A stretch of 64,000 bases of DNA, taken from Treponema brennaborense (GTDB taxonomy: Bacteria > Spirochaetota > Spirochaetia > Treponematales > Treponemataceae). The translations under genes and the position numbers were made by a program. Positions 55,150 through 64,000 of the stretch are shown piece after piece (position 1 is the first letter of the stretch; each line of letters begins with the position of its first letter). The notes beneath the pieces were generated by a model. It searched no databases and was not told the DNA's origin. It worked only from the letters and a program-made list of their open reading frames with translations. The stretch lies in contig JAMPCJ010000010.1 in assembly GCA_023666275.1 (NCBI GenBank), positions 1-64,000 of the forward strand, written 5' to 3'.

Positions 55150-56220
55150 TTAAAATGAATAAACCCAGGAAAGCGGGAATTTCACGAACGCATTGCCGTC
55201 CCGGAATTCAATGTCGGCGGCAACGGAAAATTCATGACTGCCGAACGTAAAACCGAGCGAAGGTTCGATTCCGAAAGCCGGCTTTTCTTCCGTGTCGCCG
55301 AAATCCAAAAAGCACTGTCCGCCGAGCCCAGCCGACAATTTTTCATTGATGCCGTAGCCCACGTTTGCGCCGATATACATGTCGTAGGGATTATCAGCGT
55401 CGTCGGAATCCGTGTCGGCGGCGACTTCCGCAGCAATCGCAAAATCGCTCACATTCCATTCAACTGAAGCGTTGATGATGTTTTTTCCCTCAAGCGAAAT
55501 GCTTTCCGAATAATCCAATTCTTCCAGCGCGCCGCCGCCCTCGTAATGACCGAAGCCCGCGCGGATAATCAAGTCATCGGACTGAAGCGGACGAACCATT
55601 GCGAAAATGCCGAAATTCCGTTCGTCGCCGTCGGCAATGTCGTTAACCTTTGCGCCGATCGAAAACAGCTCGCCGAAATCATATTCCGCACCGATGCCGA
55701 AATTAAATGGATTGGGTTCTCCGTCATTGTCTTCGCCGTTAAAAAAGTTTCTGCCCTCCAGCGGAATCGTCGCCGCAATCCGCAGCCCTTCAATCGGTTC
55801 TGCCATCAGCGTGAAACCGTCGGAACCGAGTCCGCCCGCGCCCGCGTTGTCGTCCCAAACCGGCAGGTACGAACCGTTCATCCACAAATCGTCGTGGAAT
55901 GCAAGCGTGAGCATGTTTATCGGACGGAAATGCAGCCAATAATCCGGATCCGACCAAGCAAGATACAAATGGTCGGTGTCAGCCGTGTCGAGGCTGAATT
56001 CGACTTCGAGATACGCGTCCACTTTTTCCGAAGAAAATTCCACGGAAGCGTTTTCCGAAATGCCTGCGAAATTCGTTTCATTTTCGTTGCCGGTAAACTT
56101 GTTGTCAACAGTTACGACATCGGAAGAAACCTCGTTCGCAAAACTGAATTCCTGCGCGCAAAGTGCGGACGCGCCGAAAACCGAAATCGCCGCCAGCGAA
56201 ATCAAAATTCTTTTGTTCAT
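55150..56220 (-). CDS. Porin-like outer-membrane beta-barrel protein
   Basis: 356 residues. A signal peptide (MNKRILISLAAISVFGASALCA) is followed by some 16 amphipathic strands with acidic loops (DTADTD, NGEDNDGEPN, DTDSDDADN), ending FPLSWVYSF with a C-terminal Phe. The acidic loops and barrel layout recall treponemal porin-like families, but the exact family is not clear. AAGGAG precedes the ATG. A palindrome sits between the promoter region and the start. Monocistronic. Confidence 0.78.
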   Translation of the reverse strand: MNKRILISLAAISVFGASALCAQEFSFANEVSSDVVTVDNKFTGNENETNFAGISENASVEFSSEKVDAYLEVEFSLDTADTDHLYLAWSDPDYWLHFRPINMLTLAFHDDLWMNGSYLPVWDDNAGAGGLGSDGFTLMAEPIEGLRIAATIPLEGRNFFNGEDNDGEPNPFNFGIGAEYDFGELFSIGAKVNDIADGDERNFGIFAMVRPLQSDDLIIRAGFGHYEGGGALEELDYSESISLEGKNIINASVEWNVSDFAIAAEVAADTDSDDADNPYDMYIGANVGYGINEKLSAGLGGQCFLDFGDTEEKPAFGIEPSLGFTFGSHEFSVAADIEFRDGNAFVKFPLSWVYSF

Positions 56221-56240
56221 AACAACTCCTTGTTTTTATT

Positions 56241-56258
56241 TGTTAGCAATATCTAACA
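56241..56258 (-). promoter_or_regulatory. Possible operator upstream of the porin gene
   Basis: TGTTAG-N6-CTAACA is a perfect 6-bp inverted repeat ending just upstream of the AAGGAG of the porin. A weak promoter (TTGCAC, 17 bases, TACACT) precedes it on the minus strand, so a repressor bound here would block transcription. Confidence 0.4.
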
Positions 56259-56353
56259 GTCGCAAGTGTACAATATTGCTTTCTTTTGTGCAAGCACTTT
56301 TCGAAAAAACAGCAAAGCGGCGGCATGGTTCCTTTCCATACCGCGTCGGGGCG

Positions 56354-56493
56354 TCTGCAAACGGAAAAACGCGCCCGACACAAAAGAAAGCCTTTCGTAA
56401 ATTCGAAAAGGTTCCCTAACGCAAAAGAAAGCCTTTCGCAAATGCAAAAACGCCGCCCCGACGCAAAAGCGAGCTTGCTGCAAATGCAAAAAA
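56354..56493. repeat. Degenerate minisatellite, 41-42-bp unit
   Basis: CAAAAGAAAGCCTTTCG begins at 56381 and 56422 and a diverged copy at 56464; a partial unit precedes them. The array ends 5 bases before the ilvB stop. In one minus-strand frame it reads as a 14-residue repeat, but there is no start signal. Confidence 0.75.
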
Positions 56494-56497
56494 GTAT

Positions 56498-58285
56498 TTA
56501 CACGCTGTCCGAAAGCGGAATATTGCAGCAGACAAAGCGCGGTCCGCTTCCCGCCGGCGGGAACGCTTTCATGTACCAAGGAACGTTTTCGGAACATGCA
56601 TCGCTGCGGCAGGCGGACGCGGAAGCGCACGTGTACGCGGCGTGTTCCCATTCCGAACACGTCATGGCGCGCGGCGCATCGATAGCGAACGAGGGAATGC
56701 CGAACGCCGCGGCGACAGCGGCGAGACTGACGGGTTTTTCGTACACAGATGCCGAATACACGCCGCCGTATGATTCTTCCTGCTGCTGCCGAACAAGCCC
56801 CAGCGCATTGTTGTTAAAAACAAGAACGGTTACATCGAGATGCAGTTCCGCAAGCGTCGCCAGCTCCTGTATGTTCATCAGCAGCGATCCGTCTCCGGAA
56901 ATGCACAAAACGCGGCGGCCGGGACAGGCAAGCGCGGCACCGATTGCGGCAGGAAGGGCGAATCCCATCGTTCCGAGCGAGCCGGACGTCAGAAAACTCC
57001 GCGGGCGCATAAACGGATAGCACCGCGCCGTCCACATTTGATGCTGGCCGACATCCGAAGCAGCAATGACATTCTGCGCATCCAAACCGGCATTTAACAT
57101 AAATTGCGGAAGCAGCGGCAGAAGCGAAGATGCAGCCGAATCCGGGCGGTGCGGGGAATGCCGGCGGCGGGAATGCGCCGAAAGCAGAAACGAATCCCGT
57201 TTGCGGGCAGCTTTCATTTTCCGAAGCCATGTCTCGCGCGCACTCGCCGCTGCTTCGGACTCGGCGCAGAATTCCGCCGGATTTTTCCGCAGGAACGCAG
57301 TCAGCGCGGCAAACACGCAGGCGGCGTCAAAAACGATTGAAAGCGCCGACGGAACGATTTTATTTATTTCCGCCGCGTCTATGTCGATATGGATTATTTT
57401 TTTCCGCATAAAAACCGCGCGGTCCGGCGCCGCGGCGCGTTCGTCAAAACGGATGCCGGCGGCAATGATGAGATCGGCTTCCCGAAGCGCAGCGTTCGCC
57501 GCGGACATACCGTGAATGCCTGCCATGCCGAGATACAGTTCGCTGTCGGACGGAACGCAGCCGATTCCCATCAGGCTGACGGCAATCGGCAGCTGAAAAA
57601 CGGAACAAAATTCCGCAATGCGCGCCGCACTTTCGGCGGAATTGCAGCCGCCGCCCGCAAATAAAAGCGGTTTTTTCGCGGCGGACAGCAAATGCGCCGC
57701 ATTCCGTATCTGCGCGTCAGGCAACTCATCCGCCGCATGAATACGCGGCACAAACGGAAGCGGCCAAGCTTCGAATTCCGCCTCGGCATTCTGGACATCA
57801 AGCGGAACATCGATAAGAACAGGTCCCGCACGGCCGTCCGCGGCAATTTTAAAAGCGCGCGGAACGGCGTCAAGCAATTCTTCCGGACGTTTTATCAATA
57901 TGCTGTGCTTGGTAATGGGAAACGACAGCCCGAATGTGTCGACTTCCTGAAAGGCGTCGGTTCCGATGCGCTCGGAATCGACCTGCCCCGTAATCGCGAT
58001 AAGCGGAACGGAGTCGGAACGCGCGTCGGCAACGGCGGTAAGCAGATTGACCGCACCGGGGCCGCTTGTCGCGATGCATACGGCAGGAGTACCCGAAACA
58101 CGCGCCATTCCCTGCGCAATAAAGCCCGCGGCTTGTTCGTGGCGGGCAAGAATATGCCGAATCGAACTGCGCGCTATTTCATTGTACAGCGGCAAAACAG
58201 AACCGCCGGGAATTCCGGCGACAACCGTTATTCCCTGCCGTTCCAAAAGCGTTACGATAATCTGAGCTCCGGTTGCCTTAATCAT
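56498..58285 (-). CDS. Acetolactate synthase large-subunit-type enzyme
   Basis: 595 residues. The thiamine-diphosphate enzyme fold has three domains: the N-terminal pyrimidine domain with catalytic Glu in RHEQAAGF, the central FAD-binding-type domain, and the C-terminal domain with the TPP motif GDGSLLMNIQELATL...NNNALG. It joins two pyruvates (or pyruvate and 2-ketobutyrate). No regulatory subunit (ilvN), ilvC or ilvD is beside it, so an anabolic role cannot be read from context, and a catabolic or related TPP enzyme is possible. The C-terminal 15 residues extend past the usual end. Confidence 0.85.
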   Translation of the reverse strand: MIKATGAQIIVTLLERQGITVVAGIPGGSVLPLYNEIARSSIRHILARHEQAAGFIAQGMARVSGTPAVCIATSGPGAVNLLTAVADARSDSVPLIAITGQVDSERIGTDAFQEVDTFGLSFPITKHSILIKRPEELLDAVPRAFKIAADGRAGPVLIDVPLDVQNAEAEFEAWPLPFVPRIHAADELPDAQIRNAAHLLSAAKKPLLFAGGGCNSAESAARIAEFCSVFQLPIAVSLMGIGCVPSDSELYLGMAGIHGMSAANAALREADLIIAAGIRFDERAAAPDRAVFMRKKIIHIDIDAAEINKIVPSALSIVFDAACVFAALTAFLRKNPAEFCAESEAAASARETWLRKMKAARKRDSFLLSAHSRRRHSPHRPDSAASSLLPLLPQFMLNAGLDAQNVIAASDVGQHQMWTARCYPFMRPRSFLTSGSLGTMGFALPAAIGAALACPGRRVLCISGDGSLLMNIQELATLAELHLDVTVLVFNNNALGLVRQQQEESYGGVYSASVYEKPVSLAAVAAAFGIPSFAIDAPRAMTCSEWEHAAYTCASASACRSDACSENVPWYMKAFPPAGSGPRFVCCNIPLSDSV

Positions 58286-58442
58286 GCAGAAAGCCTACGG
58301 TGAAACAAACAGTCTGTCAATAAGCAGTCGGCAGCTACCGGCAACAGCACGAGGGCGCCGTTTTCGGAAAAACCGCGCGCATATCGGAACACAGGGCAGG
58401 CACGGCGCGCAAACGGCAAGTCTGCATGTTTTTCCGTGCGCT

Positions 58443-61400
58443 TCAGTTTTCCGGCAGCTTCTGCGACAATTGGTTCATCAGCGAATCGGGATCATTAAAG
58501 CGTTTTTCCCGCCGTTTATTGAACAAGCTGTACATAATGGGAGAAACATACAGCGTCAGCAGCGCCGCGGAAGAAAGCCCGCCGACAAACGTCATGCCGA
58601 TAGGCTGCATTTGTTCGCCGCCGTCGCCGGGGAAAAATCCCATGGGAATCATGCCGAGTACGGTCGTCAGCGTCGTCATCAAAATCGGGCGGAAGCGGCT
58701 TCTGCCGGCTTCGAGACAGGCATCAAACACAGGCATTTTTCTGCGCGTCAATTGGTTTGTATAGTCGACCAAAACAATTCCGTTATTGACGACAACACCG
58801 ACAAGCGCGACGATGCCGACAATCGAATACATGCTGAACGATTGTCCCATGAGCGTATACACCAGCACAACGCCTATCAGCAGCAGCGGGATTGACGTAA
58901 AAATGATAAACGGATCGACAAGCGATTCAAACTGCGCCGCCATAACGGCAAAAACGAGAAATACCGCCAGCACGATAACAATAATAAACGTACCACCGAA
59001 TTTTTCTATGTCCGCAGTTTCGCCGCTGTAATTGAGCGTTACGCTGTCCGGCACAACAAAATTATTTTGAATGCATTCTTTCACCAGCGGTTCTATTTCC
59101 CCCGCCGTAAAGCCCGTGCGGATATCCGCCGTAACGTGATTTATGCGCTGTTTGTTTTCCCGCCGAATAGCCTGCGGACTGCGTCCTTCCCGCAGCGTTA
59201 CAAAATTATCAAGCGTCATCAGTCCGGCATTCGTCGAAACCGTCAGCGTCGTAATATCCGACATCGAAGAAAGATCGTTTTCATCGATACACACGATAAC
59301 ATCATATTCGCTGCCGTTTTCATAAAATACGGTCGCCGTAGTGCCGGTTACGGCGGTGCGGAGCGTCGAAGCAATTGAGGAAACACTGACGCCGTAAAAT
59401 CCCGCCGTGTCGTAATCGATGACAATATCATATTTCGGCGAGCCGTTTTCCAAATCCGTATCGATATTTTCAAGCTGCGGAATTTTTTCTTTGAGCAGCG
59501 CGACAAGCGAATCTGCCGTAAGTGTCGCCGTAAGCGCATCGTCGGAAATGATTTCTATGTTAATGCCGCTTGACGAGCCGCCCATCCGCCGTCCCGCGGA
59601 AAACGTAATATTTGCATCCGGCCAGCGGCTGAGGTACGGCGTAATTTCTTTTTTCATGTCCGCCGGACTCATTTTTTGTTCTTCAAGCGGCGGCAAATTT
59701 ATTTGAATATCCCCGGAATTGGCGGTGCCGGAATTGAGGATGATGTTTTTATAATTATCGCCGATTTTATCGAGAATAATTTCCTGAAATTCAAACAGCC
59801 GCTCAAGCACAACGTCATTATCCGTACCGACCGGCAGCGTAATGGAAACAGACAGCTGATCATCGGATTCCGAACGGGGAGAAAAACTGATGCCCATCGA
59901 CGAAAAACGCATAACGGACAAAATAACTGCCAGCGCAGCGGCAGTAAGCACCAAAAAACGATTGCGCAGCGCCCAGCCCAGTGTACGCGCATAAACATCT
60001 TCCGCACGGCGGATGCCGTATTCCACGGCGGAATCGATTTTTATGAGAAGCGGACTGCGCAGCGGCTTCTGCGTGCGCGTATCGAGCCGAAGAATGCTGC
60101 CGCACAGCGCAGGCACAAGCGTTACCGCGACAAACAAAGACGCCGTCATCGCAACGCAGACCGTAATGACAAGTTCGTAAAACATTTGTCCGAGCATTTC
60201 CAGTTCCGCTTTGTATATCAGCATCGGTATGAATACGCACAACGTCGTCAGCGTTGACGCTACGATGGCATTCAGCATATTGCGGCTGCCGAGGATTGCC
60301 GCCACGGCGGATTTTTCTCCCCTGATGCGGTATATCTGGATATTTTCAAGAATAACGATGGAAGAATCGACCGTCATTCCCAGCGCGAGAATAAGGCCGG
60401 ACATTGTCATCATGTTGACCGTCAAATCCATTACCGCCATAACCATCAGCGTAATAAGCACCGATATGGGAATAGCCATTCCGATTATGACGGCGCTTTT
60501 GAAACTGCGCAGAAACAGGAAAATAATCGCCATAGCAAGAATGATGCCCTGAAATGCCGACTGATATACCTGCGTCATCGTCGAATCTATCATCGTGGTA
60601 TCATCGCTGACAACTTCCAGCGTTACGCCTTCCGGCAGCTGCGCATTTATAACCGGCAGCTGCTCGTAAACATCACGGGATATGCGGGTAATATTTGCGT
60701 CGGATTCATTTGAAACGGATATATATAATCCGGGCACGCCGTTTATAAACACCTTGCGGCTTTTCGTATCGAAATGTTCGTATACGTTTGCCACATCGGA
60801 AAGCCGCAGAACAGAACCGTCGCCGTATGTTTTAAGCACCGTTTCGCGTATTTCATCGAGCGATGTATAATACGCGTCCGTAACGACTTCATACTTTCGG
60901 TTATTCTGCGTAAGACTTCCGCCGGAAAGCTGCACGTTGCGCGAGGAAAGCGCACTCGTTATCGAAGAAAGCGGCAAGCCGTACGCCTCAAGCCTGTTTT
61001 GGGAAACATCCGCTTTTATTTGCCGCGCGCTGCCGCCGTTTACCGACGTGGAAGCAACGCCGTCGATGCGTTCAAGCAGCGGCTGAACGGTGTCTTCCGC
61101 AAGCGTTTTCAGTTCATTGCGCTGCAAATTGCCTTGAATCGCAAGCCGCATGAACGGCATGGAATTCATGTCGAATTTTCTGGCGGTCGGCGTGCTGCAG
61201 TCATCGGGCAGGCTTCTTGCCACATTCGAAATAACATTCTGAACATCGCTGAGCGCATCTTCCATATCACGGTCATAACCGAATTCAAGCGTAATGTAGC
61301 CGGAACCGGTTGCCGAAGAAGACGATATTTTTTTCAAACCGGAAACGGACGTCAAGCGGTTCACAAGGACTTTCGTAACATTTTCGTCTATTTCTTCCGG

Positions 61401-61565
61401 CCCGACATTGGGATACGAGGCGGAAACGGAAATAATCGGCAGCGTAGTCGACGGAAACAACGCAATGCCGAGCCGCGGAACAAAAACGGCGGCGATTACG
61501 CAGATAAGCACATACACCATTGTAATGGTAACCGGCCGCCGAACGGATAATTCCGATATATTCAT
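58443..61565 (-). CDS. RND-family efflux pump, inner-membrane transporter (AcrB-like)
   Basis: 1040 residues, twelve transmembrane helices in the 1+5+1+5 pattern with two large periplasmic loops. The N-terminus ELSVRRPVTITMVYVLICV, TM4 region LALGMTVDSSIVILENI and GVVVNNGIVLVDYTNQ place it in the HAE1 group. TM4 has one Asp followed by Ser where AcrB has Asp-Asp. It exports drugs or toxic compounds using the proton gradient. The start overlaps the adaptor stop (ATGA); it is the last gene of the tolC-adaptor-pump operon. Confidence 0.94.
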   Translation of the reverse strand: MNISELSVRRPVTITMVYVLICVIAAVFVPRLGIALFPSTTLPIISVSASYPNVGPEEIDENVTKVLVNRLTSVSGLKKISSSSATGSGYITLEFGYDRDMEDALSDVQNVISNVARSLPDDCSTPTARKFDMNSMPFMRLAIQGNLQRNELKTLAEDTVQPLLERIDGVASTSVNGGSARQIKADVSQNRLEAYGLPLSSITSALSSRNVQLSGGSLTQNNRKYEVVTDAYYTSLDEIRETVLKTYGDGSVLRLSDVANVYEHFDTKSRKVFINGVPGLYISVSNESDANITRISRDVYEQLPVINAQLPEGVTLEVVSDDTTMIDSTMTQVYQSAFQGIILAMAIIFLFLRSFKSAVIIGMAIPISVLITLMVMAVMDLTVNMMTMSGLILALGMTVDSSIVILENIQIYRIRGEKSAVAAILGSRNMLNAIVASTLTTLCVFIPMLIYKAELEMLGQMFYELVITVCVAMTASLFVAVTLVPALCGSILRLDTRTQKPLRSPLLIKIDSAVEYGIRRAEDVYARTLGWALRNRFLVLTAAALAVILSVMRFSSMGISFSPRSESDDQLSVSITLPVGTDNDVVLERLFEFQEIILDKIGDNYKNIILNSGTANSGDIQINLPPLEEQKMSPADMKKEITPYLSRWPDANITFSAGRRMGGSSSGINIEIISDDALTATLTADSLVALLKEKIPQLENIDTDLENGSPKYDIVIDYDTAGFYGVSVSSIASTLRTAVTGTTATVFYENGSEYDVIVCIDENDLSSMSDITTLTVSTNAGLMTLDNFVTLREGRSPQAIRRENKQRINHVTADIRTGFTAGEIEPLVKECIQNNFVVPDSVTLNYSGETADIEKFGGTFIIVIVLAVFLVFAVMAAQFESLVDPFIIFTSIPLLLIGVVLVYTLMGQSFSMYSIVGIVALVGVVVNNGIVLVDYTNQLTRRKMPVFDACLEAGRSRFRPILMTTLTTVLGMIPMGFFPGDGGEQMQPIGMTFVGGLSSAALLTLYVSPIMYSLFNKRREKRFNDPDSLMNQLSQKLPEN

Positions 61566-62533
61566 TCGGTTTCTCCTGCTATTCTGACAAGGCAGTCGTT
61601 TGTAACGGCGCCGGCGGTAATTACGGTTTCTCCGAGATGTATCCCGCTCACAATTTCTATATCGGTATCGTTGCTCAATCCCGCAGTCACTTCGCGGCGG
61701 ACAGCCCGCATGTTTTCATCGACTACATACACAACAGTCTGCGCATTATACGAACTAAGCGCCGATTTCGGCACCACGATAGTATTTTCGGAACGCTGCG
61801 TCGCAAGCCTGACAGAAGCAAACATTCCCGGCTTCACGCGCTCATCGTGCGTATTAAAATCAAGCGACACTTCGATTGTCCGCTTTGTCTGATCGACGAC
61901 AGGGCTCACCTGCGTGATATGCGCGGAAAACGTTTGTTCGGGAATCGAAACAAGCGAAACATAGCCGGGCAGTTTCGGAACAAGAAATGTGCTGTATTTC
62001 TCCGCGACATTCACGGTGATTTTCAAATCGTTCAGCGAACCGACTGCGGCGACTTCCGTGTTTGCGGAAACCGTTTCTCCCGTTTTTACCGGCACGGAAA
62101 CAACGGTCCCGCTTACGGTCGAAATGACGGGACTGACGGAATATGCGGATCCCGGCTTGGACGGATCCACGTACGCGAGGATTTCTCCTTTTTGTATCGT
62201 ATCGCCGATGTCTTTCAAGACTTTGGTAATTTTTCCCGACGTATCGGGATAAATGCTTACCTCGGATTTTGAGGAAACCATGCCGTTTACTTTAATGAGA
62301 TTTTCTATAGCGGAAAGTTTTGTGCGGACTGCGGAAACAGTTACCGCAGTTTCCTGCCGCGCATCGCCTGCCGTTCCGGCGCCGGTTCTTCCTCCGCCGC
62401 GTCCGGCAGGAGCAGTTTGTTTGGCATTCTGCATCAATATTCCCGCAGCAAGCACAACTATTACTGCGCAGACAACAATTTTCGCTATGATATCCGCTTT
62501 TTTCCGTTTGTTTTCCGTATTTGCCGTATCCAT
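61562..62533 (-). CDS. RND efflux periplasmic adaptor (membrane fusion protein)
   Basis: 323 residues from ATG 62533, chosen for GGGAG seven bases upstream; an ATG 11 codons earlier touches the tolC stop and lacks a site. One N-terminal transmembrane helix (about 15-37), a Gly-rich linker, a lipoyl/barrel-sandwich domain (SIYPDTSGKITKVLKDIGDTIQKGEILAYVD), beta-barrel and membrane-proximal domains. The alpha-hairpin is very short or absent, so it belongs to the hairpin-poor adaptors. It bridges pump and TolC. Confidence 0.92.
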   Translation of the reverse strand: MDTANTENKRKKADIIAKIVVCAVIVVLAAGILMQNAKQTAPAGRGGGRTGAGTAGDARQETAVTVSAVRTKLSAIENLIKVNGMVSSKSEVSIYPDTSGKITKVLKDIGDTIQKGEILAYVDPSKPGSAYSVSPVISTVSGTVVSVPVKTGETVSANTEVAAVGSLNDLKITVNVAEKYSTFLVPKLPGYVSLVSIPEQTFSAHITQVSPVVDQTKRTIEVSLDFNTHDERVKPGMFASVRLATQRSENTIVVPKSALSSYNAQTVVYVVDENMRAVRREVTAGLSNDTDIEIVSGIHLGETVITAGAVTNDCLVRIAGETE

Positions 62534-62566
62534 GTTCACACTCCCGAAAAAATCATCAGACCGCAT

Positions 62567-63898
62567 TTAAGCATTTTCTTCAGCGCCGCCGGACGCTTCA
62601 GCCGCCTCAAAGCGCGCATAAAAATCATCGACAGACAGCGCCAGCGCATCCGCAAGATTATATGCAGCGGATATATAATCGATTTCCGCCTGCAAAAGAT
62701 TCTGCCGCGCGCTTACCGTTTTCTGCCGCGCAAGTTCGGCATCCGTCTGCGACACAAGCCCCGCACGGTATCCCTCGGAAGACAGCTGCCAGGAACGCTC
62801 GGCTATTTGTTCGTTCAATACAGACAAATCAACGGTTTCCCGCAGACGGGCGATTTCCTGCACTTTTTTCCGTATATCATACTCCGCCTTTTTCAGAATA
62901 TTCAGATATTCCGCTTCCGCTTTTTCCGACGCGTGCTTATACGATTCAAGCGCCAAAAATTCCGACGCCCCCGGAATGAACGCATTCAATGGAAGAGAAA
63001 TACCGACCCTGAACGAACCGCTCAGCGAAAGCGCGTCTTTTGCGGCATTATCGTTCAGCGACAGATTTTCCGACAGCGACAGCGTAGGCGCGCGGCGGGA
63101 GGCAGTCTGCGTCCGATATGTGAGGCGCGCATCTTCCGCCGCAAAATATTTCAGCTTCACGTCGCACCGCGAATGCAAATACGCGTCGATAAGTTCCTGT
63201 TCATCAGGCAAATTCAATTTCCGCAGCGTTATCGCCCCGTCAATGCGGATATCATCGCCGGCGGAAAAATCAAGCCCGGTAAGCAGCGAAAAATCGGCAA
63301 GCGCCGCTTTGTACTCGCTCTCCGCTTTTTGAATCTGCGGCTTCACCGACTGCCGCGCATAATCTGCCTGAAGCAGTTCCAGTTCCGAGGCAAGTCCGCG
63401 GTTATACTGCGTTTGAATCAGCTGATATTCCGCTTCCGCAAGCGAAAGGCTGTCCTTCAGAATCCCGATATTCATCTGCGCCGCAATCAGCGAATAAAAC
63501 GACATGGAAACCTGCTGCTCGATTTGCGCTTTCAGTGCGGCATACGAAACAAGCTGCGTGTCATAGGAAAGCCGCAGTTTTTTCAGCTGATCGGGAATTC
63601 CCGCCGTGAACGAAATACTCACGCCCGCGGAACCGTTCCAGGACCAGGAAGAATCGATGTCCGTGCCGTGCGAATTCGACAGTCCCGCAGACAGCGACAT
63701 TGCGGGAAGAAATGTGTTCCAAGAGTCGGAATATGCTTTTTCTGTTTCCTTTAATGCAACGAGCTGCTGCTGCAAATCGATATTCCGCTCGAATGCGGAC
63801 TCAAGCGATTTATCAAGCGTCACGGAAAAATTATCGGCAGCGTATAATCCGCACAGTCCCGCATGCAATATAATAACGGCGAGCACAACATATTTCAT
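62567..63898 (-). CDS. TolC-family outer-membrane efflux protein
   Basis: 443 residues from ATG 63898 with signal peptide MKYVVLAVIILHAGLCGLYA; an upstream TTG would add residues before the signal. Two OEP repeats with long coiled-coil helices (LDKSLESAFERNIDLQQQLVAL and the matching stretch near 240-330) form the TolC trimer channel. It is the first gene of the efflux operon, which ends with the pump at 58443. Confidence 0.92.
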   Translation of the reverse strand: MKYVVLAVIILHAGLCGLYAADNFSVTLDKSLESAFERNIDLQQQLVALKETEKAYSDSWNTFLPAMSLSAGLSNSHGTDIDSSWSWNGSAGVSISFTAGIPDQLKKLRLSYDTQLVSYAALKAQIEQQVSMSFYSLIAAQMNIGILKDSLSLAEAEYQLIQTQYNRGLASELELLQADYARQSVKPQIQKAESEYKAALADFSLLTGLDFSAGDDIRIDGAITLRKLNLPDEQELIDAYLHSRCDVKLKYFAAEDARLTYRTQTASRRAPTLSLSENLSLNDNAAKDALSLSGSFRVGISLPLNAFIPGASEFLALESYKHASEKAEAEYLNILKKAEYDIRKKVQEIARLRETVDLSVLNEQIAERSWQLSSEGYRAGLVSQTDAELARQKTVSARQNLLQAEIDYISAAYNLADALALSVDDFYARFEAAEASGGAEENA

Positions 63899-64000
63899 GA
63901 CAGTAAAACCTTTTCGATATTCAAATGTTACTGTCAAAAGTATGTCATACAGGCATTTTTCTGCTGCGATCGCAAACGAAAAACGGCGCCGCGGTGTTCC

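Noticed and set aside
56253-56660. 135-codon minus-strand frame with 14-residue repeats
   Set aside because: The repeats follow the 41-42-bp minisatellite; the frame overlaps ilvB and the start of the porin upstream region without start signals.
62417-63754. 445-codon plus-strand frame opposite tolC
   Set aside because: Antisense shadow; the tolC frame has signal peptide, domains and operon context.

Overview
The window reads as chromosome of a host-associated spirochaete, most likely a Treponema. The main reasons are: the block sigma factor, groES, TPR lipoprotein, nusB, PrsA/SurA-like foldase, short alaS (14.5-21.4 kb), an order I recall from the T. pallidum TP1012-TP1017 region; an alanyl-tRNA synthetase of 594 residues without the C-Ala domain; an ECF sigma with a membrane anti-sigma; a FliL-like protein; MurA with Asp in place of the fosfomycin-binding Cys; relaxed lipoboxes; and poly-G/poly-C tracts of the kind used for phase variation in Treponema. 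Species was not determined. No rRNA, tRNA, CRISPR or transposase gene was seen.

Layout. 1-1281 is gene-free and repeat-rich: a palindromic element, a 41-42-bp minisatellite, crossed inverted repeats and a 93-bp tandem repeat that runs into the 3' end of an NFACT/RqcH gene. 1.3-14.5 kb carries housekeeping genes: NFACT, a DUF362 ferredoxin, a DEAD-box helicase, dnaE, yggT, recG and a HAD phosphatase. 14.5-22.7 kb is the conserved sigma/groES/nusB/alaS block followed by the ECF sigma and anti-sigma pair. 22.7-28.6 kb is accessory: a FliL-like gene, a three-gene DUF3990/DUF3791 module bounded by perfect 30-bp direct repeats, a secreted pectinesterase lipoprotein, and a VapBC pair. 28.8-50.3 kb has a large two-TM sensor-like protein, a spirochaete-specific soluble protein, tyrS, a membrane-anchored ParB-domain protein, PBP1A, nth, metK, a lone CBM48 protein, apbE, aspS, a polysaccharide-export pair (Wzz and SLBB), hemolysin III, an rRNA methyltransferase, a SEC-C protein, murA and pepT. 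50.4-64 kb is dominated by envelope genes: two linked membrane proteins, a phase-variable outer-membrane-protein/lipoprotein operon, a porin-like beta-barrel, ilvB, and a complete RND efflux operon (TolC, adaptor, pump).

The most interesting signals are regulatory. (1) The promoter of the outer-membrane-protein operon at 53.4 kb has a C9 tract between -35 and -10, and the next gene has an in-frame G9 tract where either a +1 or a -1 change gives an immediate stop: a two-level phase switch. (2) The alternative sigma gene at 15.4 kb has a near-perfect -24/-12 (sigma-54) promoter, suggesting a sigma-54 to sigma-70-family cascade analogous to RpoN-RpoS in Borrelia. (3) The DUF3990/DUF3791 module lies exactly between 30-bp direct repeats without any recombinase. 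(4) Several essential genes (dnaE, aspS, pepT and the gene at 30995) have a -10 box ending exactly 6 bases before the ATG and no ribosome binding site, which predicts leaderless mRNAs. All functional statements come from reading translated sequence and motifs; no database search was run.
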